64,000 nt of DNA, taken from positions 99,179-163,178 of the forward strand of contig CAIYSL010000098.1 in the NCBI GenBank assembly GCA_903928915.1. Direction: 5' to 3'. Below the pieces are notes generated by a model. That model was not told the origin of the DNA and searched no databases. It saw only the letters and a program-made list of their open reading frames with translations. Origin of the DNA: an uncultured Syntrophobacterales bacterium. GTDB lineage: Bacteria; Desulfobacterota; Syntrophia; Syntrophales; UBA5619. Both the position numbers and the translations under genes were made by a program. Below, piece after piece: positions 12,201 to 20,112 of the stretch. Every line of letters starts with the position of its first letter. Within the stretch, counting starts at the first letter, position 1.

Positions 12201-13512
12201 GGACGGGAAACGGGGAGACCATGACCTGGAGATCAACGGCAGAATCACGGATCCCGGAGGACCTGCCCGGATTGAATCGCATGCGGCGCTCTATTTCCCC
12301 TATCTGGCCTCGACCGCAGACGAGCAGACGGAGATCGGGATCATCAACACCGAGAACTTTGCCACCACATCCATCGTCTCCTTTTACCGGGACAACGGAG
12401 ATCTGATCCAGGCCGCCAGGATCCCGATAGGTCCGCACGGAAAGGCAACCATCTTATCTCACAACATCCCCCCCAATAGTGCCAGCGCGATCGTTTCGGG
12501 GGACGGCAAGCGGCTGGGCTATGCCAGGAACGTCACCGGCCAGGGCAAGAGATGCGCATGGCCTGCCGACACCTACCTGCAGAAATCCCTCCCCGTGCCC
12601 CACACGGCGGTCGACAGTCACTGGGCAACGGCCCTTTCCCTCTTCAACCCGAATGATGAGCAGGCGGAGGTTACCCTGACTTATGAATCCGGGGTAACCG
12701 ACACACACGTGCTGAATGCACGGTCGCGGAAATTCTTCTGGCTGGAAAAGATGAAATCTGTCATTGCGATCAATTCCACGGGGTACATCTCGGCGCTGGA
12801 AATGTTCGACAGCCTGGTTCCCGGCGGGGATAGTGCCGCCCTGCTGCTCAAAGAGCGTTCCCTGAATGAACTCTATGTGCCCTCTCTTCTCTTCGGTGCC
12901 GGGGAGTTTACCGGTATTGGCCTCAAGAACTACTACAATGGCATCGTGACTGTCGCCGGCCACAATGCAACGGGCGTGACGCAGGAAATCTCCTTTGGCA
13001 CACAACCGTTGGGTACGTCGAAACCACAAAGCCAAATAGCGTTCAATCTGTCCGGGATGCTCGGGGAGGGAAGCGTGTGGGCGAGGATATCCGGCGTGGC
13101 GGATTTCACCACTCCGGTCGGCACTCCGTTGCTTCATTTCCACGGTATTGCAGTCTATGGGAAAGAGGATACCGCAAGACTGGCAGCGGTTAATCTGAAC
13201 ACCCTCAGATTCAGAGAGGGCTTCCTCGGCATCGTCGGAGACGATGCAACCCTGTCGCTTCTCAATCCGAACACGGTGGAAGCTGCCGTTACCGCTACAG
13301 GCTACAACGCTTCCGGCGAAGTCCTGGCTGTTAACGCCATGAAAATCGCCGCCGGATTTACCTGGACAGGAACGGCAGGTGATCTGTTGAATGGCGCCTC
13401 TATTGCCGGCATCACCCATATCAAGGTTGCATCCGATACCTATCTCTGTGGGTTTGAGGCGGTCTCCGCCAATGATCGGCTGGAAATGCTGCCTGTCATG
13501 GAAAGCAATTAG
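9274..13512 (+). CDS. Large secreted LamG-domain / choice-of-anchor D protein
   Basis: This 1412-residue surface protein starts at ATG 9274, preceded by GGAGGG; an upstream in-frame start at 9211 would spoil the signal peptide. Signal peptide residues 1-21 end ASTALAQ. Two LamG/concanavalin-like jelly-roll domains follow, the first near residues 25-215 ([27 protein letters not shown]) and the second near 244-420 ([33 protein letters not shown]). Then come a WxGAxSNxWTNAGNW segment (~470) and a choice-of-anchor D Ig-like domain (~722-823). Two calcium-loop-like DGDGVPDW / NGDGIPDW motifs (~829-860) follow. The ~500-residue C-terminal region is built of beta-rich repeats ([22 protein letters not shown]). 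LamG domains bind glycans or proteins, so a role in adhesion or polymer binding is inferred. No sortase or autotransporter signal is seen. Confidence 0.85.
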   Translation: MKKIIGVLVLLLSLASTALAQNGGYAVKFDGINGYAAASLASGNTNSTMTMEFWFARASDQAGLKYLGELHSLAGLNRRRVMPFISNGEIGIYAAPNTDDDNNSINLFTGVVPPLHIWTHIAVVVNGSNIRMYINGKEYVNTSLTDSYQLTGTEALLIATDNLASTYANIKVDDVRIWSINRTQAQIYATMYKELAGNEANLLAYYKLNNGAGGVFEDNKTAAPYHGTLSGGITWQASGAFAGTRTGLYFDGTDNYVDCGNGAHVQFNGAQNLTVEAWVKPTAAQWGSIVSKFQHAAAHEGYSLEMFSDYRISLLFGNNWSDWNAYTTTNSLTPNTWNHVAATYDGSTVRIYINGRLDGSGSWGNGCTDSGTPLVIGARMGTVTFGTFFGGYIDEVRVWATARTEAQLSENMGRTLAGNEAGLRAYYRIDETAGSTTYDQTSYAANGTLTNMNTVTDWSASDAFNTWIGAESNGWTNAGNWTKGVPTSDQSVGIYKWDLGNEATINSTPAVRSMVVSSTSSPTLSSALTINGNLILEKNFDLNGNNITLSSTSYLREGTGVLSGVAGTISTTRNLSSPAALDVGGLGLRISSTINLGSTTITRGHAVQTGNGNSSIKRYYDISPTNNSSVNGTIVFPYLDSELNGLTENNFVLFRSADGGTTWTNQSGTLSPANNTVTKSAIPSFSRWTVGDSALPLNALPPGMDVQGNGVSIADGDSTPSTADGTDFGNTSTTSGTLVRTFTIRNTGGLNLNLTGSPKVAVGGAHGADFTIATQPSSPVAGGGSTTFQVTFRPLAAGLRTATISIASDDAGKNPYDFAIQGIGTDQSDGDGVPDWVEQGPNGNDPTYDGNGDGIPDWQQNNVSSFHSRGPDGNDHYVTLAVPPGRVIDYLYAASSVDTPPPEGVSFPYGLFAFGITGLSWGGSTTMTLYLGGEPPQTYYKYGKTPENRQNHWYEFSYDGETGAEVVGNTVVLHFVDGKRGDHDLEINGRITDPGGPARIESHAALYFPYLASTADEQTEIGIINTENFATTSIVSFYRDNGDLIQAARIPIGPHGKATILSHNIPPNSASAIVSGDGKRLGYARNVTGQGKRCAWPADTYLQKSLPVPHTAVDSHWATALSLFNPNDEQAEVTLTYESGVTDTHVLNARSRKFFWLEKMKSVIAINSTGYISALEMFDSLVPGGDSAALLLKERSLNELYVPSLLFGAGEFTGIGLKNYYNGIVTVAGHNATGVTQEISFGTQPLGTSKPQSQIAFNLSGMLGEGSVWARISGVADFTTPVGTPLLHFHGIAVYGKEDTARLAAVNLNTLRFREGFLGIVGDDATLSLLNPNTVEAAVTATGYNASGEVLAVNAMKIAAGFTWTGTAGDLLNGASIAGITHIKVASDTYLCGFEAVSANDRLEMLPVMESN

Positions 13513-13534
13513 CCGGGGGGGAAGTGGACGCAGC

Positions 13535-13716
13535 GGCTTGGTGGGCCCCAACGGCGCGGGCAAGACCAACATCTTTCGGCTCATCATGGGCGAGGTAATG
13601 AGGTAAGCTCCCTCGTGAACCGGGTCTTTGCCATCGACCACGGCCGGATGCAGGTCTTTGATGGCTCCTACGACTACTACCTGGAGAAGACCAGCCGGGA
13701 GCAACGGGCGGCGTGA
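13535..13716 (+). pseudogene. ABC-F ATPase remnant A (internally deleted)
   Basis: Frame 13391 onward reads GLVGPNGAGKTNIFRLIMGE, the Walker A region of the first ATPase domain of an ABC-F protein. About 20 bases later another frame gives NRVFAIDHGRMQVFDGSYDYY and then the extreme C-terminus LEKTSREQRAA with its stop at 13714-13716. Over 400 residues that normally separate these are missing. The 3' part is nearly identical to remnant B. Confidence 0.75.
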
Positions 13717-13773
13717 GGCCGCGGAGAGGCTGGGACAAAATATCAAATGTTCCCGGTAAGGCTAGATTTCCTG

Positions 13774-14070
13774 CTATGCGGCAACGAAGTCGATTTTGAC
13801 CTTCATCCCCGTGGCGGCAGCGACCTTTTCCAGGGTCTTGAGCGTAAAGCCTTCATACTCGCCGCTCTCGATCCTTGAAATGGCCTGTTGGCTGGTGCCC
13901 ATCAGCTTGGCCAATTGCTGCTGAGACAATCCTTTCTGCTCACGCAGGGCGGTGATCTTCATGGCCAGTTGCAGGGCCTGCCTTTCTTCGTCATAGTGCC
14001 TTTTGAACTCGGGATCCTTCAGGCCTTCCCGCAACCTGCTCTGGAACGTCCGAACACCTGCTCTTTTCAT
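13774..14070 (-). CDS. XRE-family antitoxin-like repressor (orphan)
   Basis: This 98-residue protein has a C-terminal Xre helix-turn-helix (KITALREQKGLSQQQLAKLM, then SQQAISRIESGEYEGFTLKTLEKVAAATGMKV). The N-terminal LREGLKDPEFKRHYDEERQAL is typical of antitoxins that accompany RelE/HigB-type toxins. The ATG at 14070 is chosen because AGGAGG lies seven bases before it; a GTG at 14115 sits right at the predicted transcription start. It probably binds its own promoter (14122-14150). No toxin gene is found on either side: ABC-F debris flanks it at 13716 and 14167. It is therefore an orphan antitoxin or a stand-alone regulator. Confidence 0.8.
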   Translation of the reverse strand: MKRAGVRTFQSRLREGLKDPEFKRHYDEERQALQLAMKITALREQKGLSQQQLAKLMGTSQQAISRIESGEYEGFTLKTLEKVAAATGMKVKIDFVAA

Positions 14071-14121
14071 CCTGTACCTCCTGCGGGAAACCTTTACAAA
14101 CCCACCTCCCGGCACGGCCGA

Positions 14122-14150
14122 ATGCTACATCATGTTTGATGTATTGTCAA
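14122..14150 (-). promoter_or_regulatory. Promoter and palindromic operator of the XRE gene
   Basis: Read on the - strand: TTGACA (14145-14150), a 17-base spacer and TAGCAT (14122-14127). A perfect inverted repeat TACATCA-n4-TGATGTA (14126-14143) fills the spacer and touches the -10, the classical arrangement for autorepression by the Xre protein encoded downstream. Confidence 0.75.
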
Positions 14151-14166
14151 GCATTCTCCCGGCCCT

Positions 14167-14378
14167 TGCCAAAGCCCACGCACCGCCAGTCCCAGGAGGT
14201 GCTGCTGGCGGCCCTGAAGAACTTCACGGACACCGTGGCCCTGGAGAGCCACGACCGCCACTTCCTGCGGTCGCTCGAGAACCGGGTCTTTGCCATCGAC
14301 CACGGCCAGATGCAGGTCTTTGATGGCTCCTACGACTACTACCTGGAGAAGACCAGCCGGGAGCAGCGGGCGGCGTGA
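14167..14378 (+). pseudogene. ABC-F ATPase remnant B (C-terminal ~70 codons)
   Basis: One open frame encodes the end of the second ATPase domain: SQEVLLAALKNFTDTVALES, then HDRHFLRSLENRVFAIDHGQ (the SHDR switch motif is included), then MQVFDGSYDYYLEKTSREQR before the stop at 14376-14378. The stretch before SQEVLL (PKPTH) looks like a decayed Walker B / DEPTNHLD. There is no start region, so this is a 5'-truncated copy. It lies between the XRE gene and the 3' end of the sigma-factor gene. Confidence 0.8.
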
Positions 14379-14426
14379 GGGTTTGAAAGGGGCGACTGAA
14401 GGAGGAAGACCTGGAGGAGACCACCC

Positions 14427-15005
14427 CTATTTCCGGTCGCAGGCCAGCGCGCCCTGTTCATCGTGGTACAGGACACAGGCCTCCTGCATCTTCTGCCGGA
14501 GTTTTCCCCTTGCCCTGTGGAGCCGGATCTTGACCGCCTCCAAGCTGACGCCGAGGATCTCGGCAATCTCGTTGTCCTGCAGCTCTTCCAGTTCACTCAG
14601 GATCAGGACGGAGCGATAGCCCTCCGGCAGGGCATCGACGAGCCCGCGGATGCAATCGTTCATCTCCTCACGGATGACCCGCTGTTCTCCCCCGATCGTC
14701 TCGGCGGGGATATATTCCAGTCCACTTTCCTCTGCGGAGAACGCGGATGGGAGACCCTTGCCCGGGTGGGCAGAGGACTGCCGGAGCCGGTCGATGGCTG
14801 CATGGGTGGCGATCCGGTAGACCCAGGTGCTCAATTTCGCCTCGCCGCGAAAATGCTCCAGGGCAAGACCGACCTTGACGAAGACGTCCTGAGTCAGATC
14901 TTCCGCCTCGGCCCGGCCCACCATCCGGGCCAGATAGCGGAAGATCTTCTCATGAAAGTCTTCGTAAATCTGCTGGAACTGCTGTCCGTCGCCGTTCATG
15001 TTCAT
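14427..15005 (-). CDS. ECF-family RNA polymerase sigma factor
   Basis: This 192-residue sigma factor has region 2 (FHEKIFRYLARMVG, AEDLTQDVFVKV, FRGEAKLSTWVYRIATHAAI) and region 4 (ALPEGYRSVLILSELEELQD, NEIAEILGVSLEAVKIRLHR). A cysteine/histidine-containing tail (CVLYHDEQGALACDRK) could sense redox state or metal. No anti-sigma factor is adjacent. Instead it is the last gene of a four-gene run with an AhpD-like protein, a small membrane protein and a DGC-domain protein, 24 bases from the AhpD gene. ECF/AhpD pairing is a known arrangement in anti-sigma-less ECF groups, so the AhpD-like partner may tie sigma activity to thiol redox state (inference). Confidence 0.92.
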   Translation of the reverse strand: MNMNGDGQQFQQIYEDFHEKIFRYLARMVGRAEAEDLTQDVFVKVGLALEHFRGEAKLSTWVYRIATHAAIDRLRQSSAHPGKGLPSAFSAEESGLEYIPAETIGGEQRVIREEMNDCIRGLVDALPEGYRSVLILSELEELQDNEIAEILGVSLEAVKIRLHRARGKLRQKMQEACVLYHDEQGALACDRK

Positions 15006-15029
15006 GCTCTCCCTGCCTATCCTACCATT

Positions 15030-15287
15030 TCAGCAGGAACAACCACAAGACGGCTTTGGCGCCTCGCACTGGGAGGCCGCCTCTTTATCCACCAGCTTCA
15101 GGGCCAGGGCATCCATGCTGGCGGCCGCTCCCTTGCGGACGGCCTTGGCCTGGTCCACCGCCTCCCTGATCTCGCTTCGTTCGATGCCCATCTCCAGGGC
15201 CTTGCCGACATGAAACGCCAGGCAGGGATGGCAGTTGGCGCCCACCGATGCCGCAACGGCGAGCAGTCTTTTCATTCGTTCGTCCAT
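15030..15287 (-). CDS. AhpD-like carboxymuconolactone decarboxylase family protein
   Basis: This 85-residue all-helical protein has the AhpD-type active site CHPC inside ASVGANCHPCLAFHVGKAL, followed by GIERSEIREAVDQAKAVRKG. AhpD proteins are thiol-disulphide peroxidase partners. A second cysteine cluster ends the protein (CEAPKPSCGCSC), suggesting a metal site or an additional redox centre. It is transcribed between the small membrane protein and the ECF sigma gene and is likely part of the same regulon. The true decarboxylase activity of the family name is unlikely for this short form. Confidence 0.88.
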   Translation of the reverse strand: MDERMKRLLAVAASVGANCHPCLAFHVGKALEMGIERSEIREAVDQAKAVRKGAAASMDALALKLVDKEAASQCEAPKPSCGCSC

Positions 15288-15303
15288 GGAAACCTCCTCC
15301 TGC

Positions 15304-15522
15304 TTATTTTGTAGACCCCAGACGCTGCTTCAGCGCCTGAACCTCTTTTCGCAATTCCTCGACCTCCTCGGCCCGGTCCCTTCTCCCGCAGCACCAGCTC
15401 CTGCCCGTCCTATGCCGTCCGGAGAGGCAGCCGGCGACGCAAAGGATCATGCAGATCAGGGGCAAGATCCACCAGTAACCCAATAATGATTGAGGGGTGA
15501 ACTCCCAGCCAAACATACCCAT
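15304..15522 (-). CDS. Small membrane protein with C-terminal coiled coil
   Basis: This 72-residue protein starts at an ATG preceded by AGGAGGT. It has one membrane segment (WWILPLICMILCVAGCLSG) containing two cysteines, a basic cytoplasmic segment with a CC pair (SWCCGRRDR), and a short coiled coil (EEVEELRKEVQALKQRL). It sits 10 bases after the DGC-domain gene and 16 bases before the AhpD gene, so the four genes form one operon. It is unknown, but similar small cysteine-containing membrane proteins accompany ECF/AhpD modules. It could anchor the sigma factor or a redox partner (inference). Confidence 0.65.
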   Translation of the reverse strand: MGMFGWEFTPQSLLGYWWILPLICMILCVAGCLSGRHRTGRSWCCGRRDRAEEVEELRKEVQALKQRLGSTK

Positions 15523-15532
15523 TTACCTCCTT

Positions 15533-16075
15533 TCATTTTTCTCGGCCGCAAAAACCTGCAGGCTGAGCCGAACCACAGCCCGACGATGCCGGCCCCTTCG
15601 CCCCCTTCCCGAGCGCCGAAATGACCGTGTCGGCCACCAGTCTTGCGACCCGGCGGCGTTCTGCTTCCGGCACCGCTTCGATGTCGAAAAGATCCGTGTA
15701 CTTCTTGTAGACCGCCAGGGCATCGAAGAGAACGAGCCGCTCTTCCGCAACGAGATGCTTCATCACCCTCCCGTGGCACTGGAGGAAGCATCCGTCGATG
15801 ACCACCACCTTTTCCGACGCCCTCATCCATTGGGCAATGGCAGAGCCGGGGACCGTGAACATCTCTCCGTGGCAGCCGCGGCGGTAGGGCTCTTCCTTGG
15901 ACACCAGGTTGGCGGCCAGGCGGGCGATCTCCCCGCGGATGCAGGCGCCTTCGCAGGAGATGACCGGGATCTTCCCCTCCCGCGCATTCTGGCTACCCCA
16001 TTTCTCCCCGACGGGGCAGGAGCCCACTGTCCCCTCGATCTTGATCGAAAAATCGCTCTTTGGTTTCATATCCAT
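15533..16075 (-). CDS. DGC-domain putative zinc-binding protein
   Basis: This 180-residue cysteine-rich protein fits the putative zinc-binding DGC family: VGSCPVGEKWG, VISCEGACIRGEIARLAANL, YRRGCHGEMFTVPG and the signature VVIDGCFLQCHGRVMKHL. The cysteines probably bind zinc or another thiophilic metal. It is the first gene of the operon with the membrane protein, AhpD-like protein and ECF sigma factor, which points to a metal or redox stress response. The biochemical role of the family is not established. The GC-rich C-terminal tail (SSGCGSAQPAGFCGREK) adds two more cysteines. Confidence 0.8.
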   Translation of the reverse strand: MDMKPKSDFSIKIEGTVGSCPVGEKWGSQNAREGKIPVISCEGACIRGEIARLAANLVSKEEPYRRGCHGEMFTVPGSAIAQWMRASEKVVVIDGCFLQCHGRVMKHLVAEERLVLFDALAVYKKYTDLFDIEAVPEAERRRVARLVADTVISALGKGAKGPASSGCGSAQPAGFCGREK

Positions 16076-16238
16076 TCCTGCCTTTCCTTTTTGCCCTATA
16101 GACGAAAGAGAAGGGGGAAAGGATACATCAGGCTTTGAGGTTCATTTCTGCGGTGGCGGGATTTTCAGACAAAGGGATTGGGGAGCTTGTGATGGATCGC
16201 CCTCTTGGGCAGGGGCATCGGAAGGCCGCGGAACGCGA

Positions 16239-18752
16239 TTATGCGGTTATCGTTGGTGCCAGCGCTTTGCGGATGGCAGCGGCCAGTTGACAGGTGCTGA
16301 CCGGCTTCTTGAGGAACACCATGATGGCGGACGAAGCCGTGGCGTCTTCTCTTGACCTGTCGACGTACCCGGACATGATGACGATGGGGATGTCGATTTT
16401 CGCCTGTTTCATATTTTTTGCCAGCTCCAGCCCGGTCATGTGCGGCATGGAATGATCCGTGATGACGAGGTCATACGCTTCCGGATTGTTTTGAAAAGTC
16501 GTGAGCGCTTCCCGGCTGTCCATGAACGCTGTCACTCGGTATCCGAGATTCGTGAGAATCGTCCGGAACGATTCGACAATGGCCTTCTCGTCATCAACGA
16601 GCAGAATCCTCTCCGTGCCGCCTGTCATCATTGACTGTTCCTGCCGGTCGACATCAGTGCTTTCCTGTTCCGTTGCCGGTATGATGATGCTGAAAGCAGT
16701 GCCTTTGCCCGGCTCACTGTGAACGCTTACGCTGCCGCCGAGTTTTTTCACGATGCCGTGGACCACCGAAAGCCCGAGGCCGGTTCCTTCTCCCTGCCCT
16801 TTGGTGGTGAAGAACGGTTCGAAAATATGCCCGAGCGCTTCCGGCGGTATGCCGCAACCGGTGTCGGATATCCGCAGCAGGATGTGTTTCCCGGTTTTGA
16901 TGTCGGGATGCGTGTTCGTGAATTCTTCGTCGGCCAGGAGGTCCTCGAAGTCTATGGTGATGCAACCGGGATTCATACCGATCGCGTGGACGGAGTTCGC
17001 GCACAGGTTCACGATCATCTGATGGATCTGCGACGGGTCGGCCATGATGGCCGCGTTGCTCGCGATATTCGTCCGGATGTCGATCACTGCGGGCGTCGAC
17101 GCTCTGAGCAGTTTGACCGCTTCCTTGATGATCAGCGCCGGGAGCACCCGGCTTGACTCGGCTGTTGTCTGCCTGCTGAACGTGAGAATCTGCCGGGTGA
17201 GATCGCGCGCTCTCATTGTCGCGGTGCGTATTTCGCGGAGATACTGTTTCGTCTTCTTCGGATTATCGGGAATCATCAGCGACAGTTCCGCGTAGCCGAG
17301 CACGCCCGCGAGGATATTGTTGAAGTCGTGCGCGATTCCGCCCGCCAGCGTGCCTATCGCCTCCATTTTCTCCGCCTGCTGCATGCGTTTTTCCAAGCTG
17401 ACCTTTTCGGTTATGTCGGTGCCTACTGCCAGGAAGCTGTGGACGCCGCCTTTCTCGTTCTTCAAGGGTATTATTATCGTGGAATGCGTTGTTTCCTCAT
17501 TCTTCGAAAGGCCGTGCCGGAGAATGCCCGTCCATGTTCTTCCCGCCATGAGGGCTTCTTTTATATCTTCCTCCACGGCGGCTCTTGATGGAGAAGCGGG
17601 AAGGACGGTCCCGATCAATTCGTTTTCGTTTTTTCCGAGGAATTTTTGAGCAGTCGGATTGGCGAATATGATTTTTCCGCCGAGGTCGGTGCAGATGATC
17701 GTCTCTGTTGAATGCGCGGTCACCTGTTTCATCATCTCTATCGTTTTTTCCACCGGGGTGCTTATTGTATGGGAAAAAGCCGACATTGCCGCACTTGCGA
17801 TTATGAGGAACAGCAATGCGACAAGAGAGACGAACAGAAGGGTTTTGCGCATGGGCATTAATATTTCGTCCATGTTTTGGGTGAAAATCACGGTCCATCC
17901 CGTGTTCGGAACGCGCGCGAATCCCGCCATGTTCACCCTGTCTCCGACATGGTATTTGCCGTAGCCGGTTTTCTGGTTTTTTATCTCTCCCCCAATATCC
18001 TGCATCCCGGGCTCATCATCCTCGATGGTCCTTTTGAGCAGGTATTCTTTTTTCGGATGAGATATGAACGTTCCTTGTCCGTCGATCAAGCTCGCGAATC
18101 CGGTTTCCCCTGTCTTTACTCTGGATATGTTATTGTTAATGAAATCCATGCCCAGCGTTAAGACGGCGATTCCGAGGAACTCCTTGCCGTTGTATATCGG
18201 AGCGCTCACGATGATGATCTGTTGTCCGGTAAGCGGTGATACGACGGGTCCTAGTATGCTGGTTTTCCCCTCTTTGGCTTTGATGAAATAATCCCGGTTC
18301 GAAAAATTCATGGTTTTAGGGATGGCCTGTTGATCGAGTACAGACGGGTCTTTTGTCAGGATATCTGTTTTTACGATGCCGTTCCTGTCCGCCAGAAAGA
18401 ATCTTCTGTAGAATGGTTTTTCCCGGCTGAGCATCGGTCTTAAATGAGCGTCGGCTGCCGTGTAATTTTTTTCGGACAGGGCGTTGACCACGGCAGGATC
18501 GGCCGCTATGAGGGCGGCAAGGTGAACTTGACTGTTGAGAGACGTTTCTATGACTGCAGACAGGCCGTTTGCTATTTGAATTGATTTTTCTGCGGCTTGT
18601 TTTTCGAGGGAGGAAGAGAGGTTGCTGTAGATGATAATGCCGGCGATCACAAACGGAATGAATAATGCCGCTGTTCCGGCAAGCATGATCTTTGCGTGGA
18701 GCGGCAGGTCGGCAACTCTTTGCTTCATTCTGTTCTTAACAGCAGGAAACAT
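16239..18752 (-). CDS. Membrane hybrid histidine kinase (dCACHE-PAS-HisKA-HATPase-REC)
   Basis: This is an 837-residue sensor kinase. TM1 (about 24-46) and TM2 (about 308-332) enclose a ~260-residue periplasmic double-CACHE ligand domain (FYRRFFLADRNGIVKTDI, GKTSILGPVVSPLTGQQ). A PAS domain follows (~345-450), then HisKA with phospho-accepting His ~474 (GGIAHDFNNILAG). The HATPase has its N box at NLCANSVHA, DTGCGIP and GEGTGLGLSVVHG, and the protein ends in a receiver domain with the phosphate-accepting Asp ~766 (LVITDHSMPHM). No response regulator or output gene lies next to it, so its target is elsewhere. CACHE domains often bind amino or organic acids. It is AT-richer than the operon to its left. 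Confidence 0.93.
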   Translation of the reverse strand: MFPAVKNRMKQRVADLPLHAKIMLAGTAALFIPFVIAGIIIYSNLSSSLEKQAAEKSIQIANGLSAVIETSLNSQVHLAALIAADPAVVNALSEKNYTAADAHLRPMLSREKPFYRRFFLADRNGIVKTDILTKDPSVLDQQAIPKTMNFSNRDYFIKAKEGKTSILGPVVSPLTGQQIIIVSAPIYNGKEFLGIAVLTLGMDFINNNISRVKTGETGFASLIDGQGTFISHPKKEYLLKRTIEDDEPGMQDIGGEIKNQKTGYGKYHVGDRVNMAGFARVPNTGWTVIFTQNMDEILMPMRKTLLFVSLVALLFLIIASAAMSAFSHTISTPVEKTIEMMKQVTAHSTETIICTDLGGKIIFANPTAQKFLGKNENELIGTVLPASPSRAAVEEDIKEALMAGRTWTGILRHGLSKNEETTHSTIIIPLKNEKGGVHSFLAVGTDITEKVSLEKRMQQAEKMEAIGTLAGGIAHDFNNILAGVLGYAELSLMIPDNPKKTKQYLREIRTATMRARDLTRQILTFSRQTTAESSRVLPALIIKEAVKLLRASTPAVIDIRTNIASNAAIMADPSQIHQMIVNLCANSVHAIGMNPGCITIDFEDLLADEEFTNTHPDIKTGKHILLRISDTGCGIPPEALGHIFEPFFTTKGQGEGTGLGLSVVHGIVKKLGGSVSVHSEPGKGTAFSIIIPATEQESTDVDRQEQSMMTGGTERILLVDDEKAIVESFRTILTNLGYRVTAFMDSREALTTFQNNPEAYDLVITDHSMPHMTGLELAKNMKQAKIDIPIVIMSGYVDRSREDATASSAIMVFLKKPVSTCQLAAAIRKALAPTITA

Positions 18753-18785
18753 GACCAGCCTCCAACCGTTTCTCTCTGCCTGATT

Positions 18786-18815
18786 ATATTGTCATTCCTT
18801 CTCCATAAATGTCAA
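18786..18815 (-). promoter_or_regulatory. Candidate promoter of the histidine kinase
   Basis: On the - strand, TTGACA (18810-18815), an 18-base spacer and CAATAT (18786-18791), about 35 bases upstream of the start codon. A TATAAT is also present three bases farther on, but the spacing would be too long. Confidence 0.45.
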
Positions 18816-18872
18816 GAAGGCTACTTGCTCTTTGTGGTGTGATGGTCAGGACTTCGCCTAACGGTCTTAGGC

Positions 18873-19320
18873 TCATTGCATTTTACCTCTTAGCACCTTA
18901 TACGGTGTTTTGCCATTAAGTGATCCATGGGGCGGTATAAATCATAAAAGCTTTCCCATTGCTCAAGCTTATTGAGGAGATCGACATCGTCTCTGTAAAA
19001 CAGCAATTGATAAGACTCACGCTCATCAGTGCCGTGTGACCGTTCGACTTTGCCATTTAGGCGTGGACTTCGGGGTTTGATATAAACATGTCTAATGCCC
19101 AGGTCTTCGACATGCCAATGAAATTTGGCTTGAAACTCGTGGCCGTTGTCTGTTCGCACTGTTTGAATTCGAAAGGGAAATTTCGAGATCACATGATCCA
19201 TAAAGCCGATGGCGTTGACCTGAATCACCCCCAAAGCAAGATCCAAAGGGAGGATCTGTTCTCTTACCGGGGTCTGCCCATTTCCAATTCCGCGATGATC
19301 CTGCTGCTGATTGGCCTGCA
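18873..19320 (-). pseudogene. IS481-type transposase remnant
   Basis: The C-terminal half of an IS481-like DDE transposase is recognisable: HVISKFPFRIQTVRTDNGHE, then YIKPRSPRLNGKVERSHGTDE and WESFYDLYRP. Its 5' half is missing. Near 18930 one C appears lost from a C-run: the frame in use ends in MDHLMAKHRIRC, whereas the shifted frame gives the family-typical ending HGSLNGKTPYKVLRGKMQ with a stop at 18873-18875. No inverted repeats were found. It abuts ABC-F remnant C. Confidence 0.8.
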
Positions 19321-19375
19321 GATCTTCGCTTACAATTATTCAATGCGACGATTGATGAAATAAGTTCATGTCCTA

Positions 19376-19446
19376 AAATGCAGGTCTACGAGGGCTCCTA
19401 CGCATACTACCTGGAGAAGACCAGCCGGGAGCAACGGGCGGCGTGA
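19376..19446 (+). pseudogene. ABC-F ATPase remnant C (last ~22 codons)
   Basis: The frame reads MQVYEGSYAYYLEKTSREQR then AA and a stop at 19444-19446. It has the same terminus as remnants A and B but lacks everything upstream. Ten bases after the stop begins the HigBA promoter. Confidence 0.7.
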
Positions 19447-19456
19447 GGAAAAGGGC

Positions 19457-19485
19457 TTGACAAGCGTCACGTGACAAGTTAATAT
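19457..19485 (+). promoter_or_regulatory. HigBA promoter with central palindrome
   Basis: TTGACA (19457-19462), exactly 17 bases, TAATAT (19480-19485). The spacer contains the perfect palindrome GTCACGTGAC (19466-19475) and two direct TGACAAG repeats (19458-19464, 19472-19478), good operator candidates for the HigA antitoxin. The expected transcription start coincides with the GTG of the toxin gene. Confidence 0.8.
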
Positions 19486-19491
19486 ACTGTC

Positions 19492-19773
19492 GTGATTAAA
19501 TCTTTTTCCGATAAGCACACGCAAACGCTCTTCATGACAGGCCAATCGAAACGGCTTGCACCGGACCTGCTGCGCAGGGCGATCAGGCGTCTGGAATATA
19601 TCGACTTGGCCTCCTGTCTGGATGATCTGAAGGCGCCGCCGAGCAATCGTCTGCACGCCTTGAAGGGAGACAGGGCAGGCCAATTCGCCATTTCCATCAA
19701 CGATCAATGGCGCATCTGCTTTCGCTTCCAGGACGGCGATGCCTACGATGTGGAGATCACGGATTATCATTAA
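19492..19773 (+). CDS. higB: HigB-type (RelE superfamily) mRNA-interferase toxin
   Basis: This 93-residue protein matches the RelE/HigB toxin fold: IKSFSDKHTQTLFMTGQSKR, then LRRAIRRLEYIDLASCLDDL, LHALKGDRAGQFAISINDQW, RICFRFQDGDAYDVEITDYH. HigB toxins cut mRNA on the ribosome; the C-terminal R-I-C-F-R and the final D-Y-H carry the usual catalytic and rRNA contacts. It starts with GTG, with no Shine-Dalgarno and at the predicted transcription start, so leaderless translation is likely. Toxin precedes antitoxin, as usual for higBA, with 10 bases between the genes. It is flanked on both sides by ABC-F fragments, which suggests arrival or survival as a unit. Confidence 0.93.
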   Translation: MIKSFSDKHTQTLFMTGQSKRLAPDLLRRAIRRLEYIDLASCLDDLKAPPSNRLHALKGDRAGQFAISINDQWRICFRFQDGDAYDVEITDYH

Positions 19774-19783
19774 GGAGAAGACC

Positions 19784-20098
19784 ATGGCGATCGAAAACAA
19801 AGGACCGCGGACCATCAGCCCCACCCACCCGGGAGAGATGCTCCGGGAGGATTTTCTGACCGACTATGGACTGACCACGGCCGGGCTGGCAGAGGCGTTG
19901 GGTGTGTCGCGGCAGACGATCAACGAGATCCTTCGGGAAAAGCGGGCCGTCAGCCCCGTGATGGCCCTGCGGCTGGCCCAACTCTTCGGCAACGCGCCGG
20001 AGTTCTGGCTGAACGCCCAGCGGGCCTATGACCTCTGGCAGGCTAAAAGGGACAATCAGACCGACATCGAAAAGATCAAGCCCCTGCGCGCCGCGTGA
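19784..20098 (+). CDS. higA: HigA-type antitoxin (XRE)
   Basis: This 104-residue HigA antitoxin has the family N-terminus (ISPTHPGEMLREDFLTDYGL) and an Xre helix-turn-helix (TTAGLAEALGVSRQTINEIL). The FGNAPEFWLNAQRAYDLWQA segment that follows typifies the HigA/VapI group. The ATG at 19784 is chosen because GGAG lies just before it and it follows the toxin stop by 10 bases; a longer frame from 19739 is an overlap artefact. It neutralises HigB and should repress the promoter at 19457-19485. Confidence 0.95.
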   Translation: MAIENKGPRTISPTHPGEMLREDFLTDYGLTTAGLAEALGVSRQTINEILREKRAVSPVMALRLAQLFGNAPEFWLNAQRAYDLWQAKRDNQTDIEKIKPLRAA

Positions 20099-20112
20099 TC
20101 GCGGAGCGTCCC

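Noticed and set aside
12454-13746. 430-residue open frame antisense to the LamG protein
   Set aside because: It lies antisense to a well-supported gene and has no recognisable domain or ribosome-binding site.
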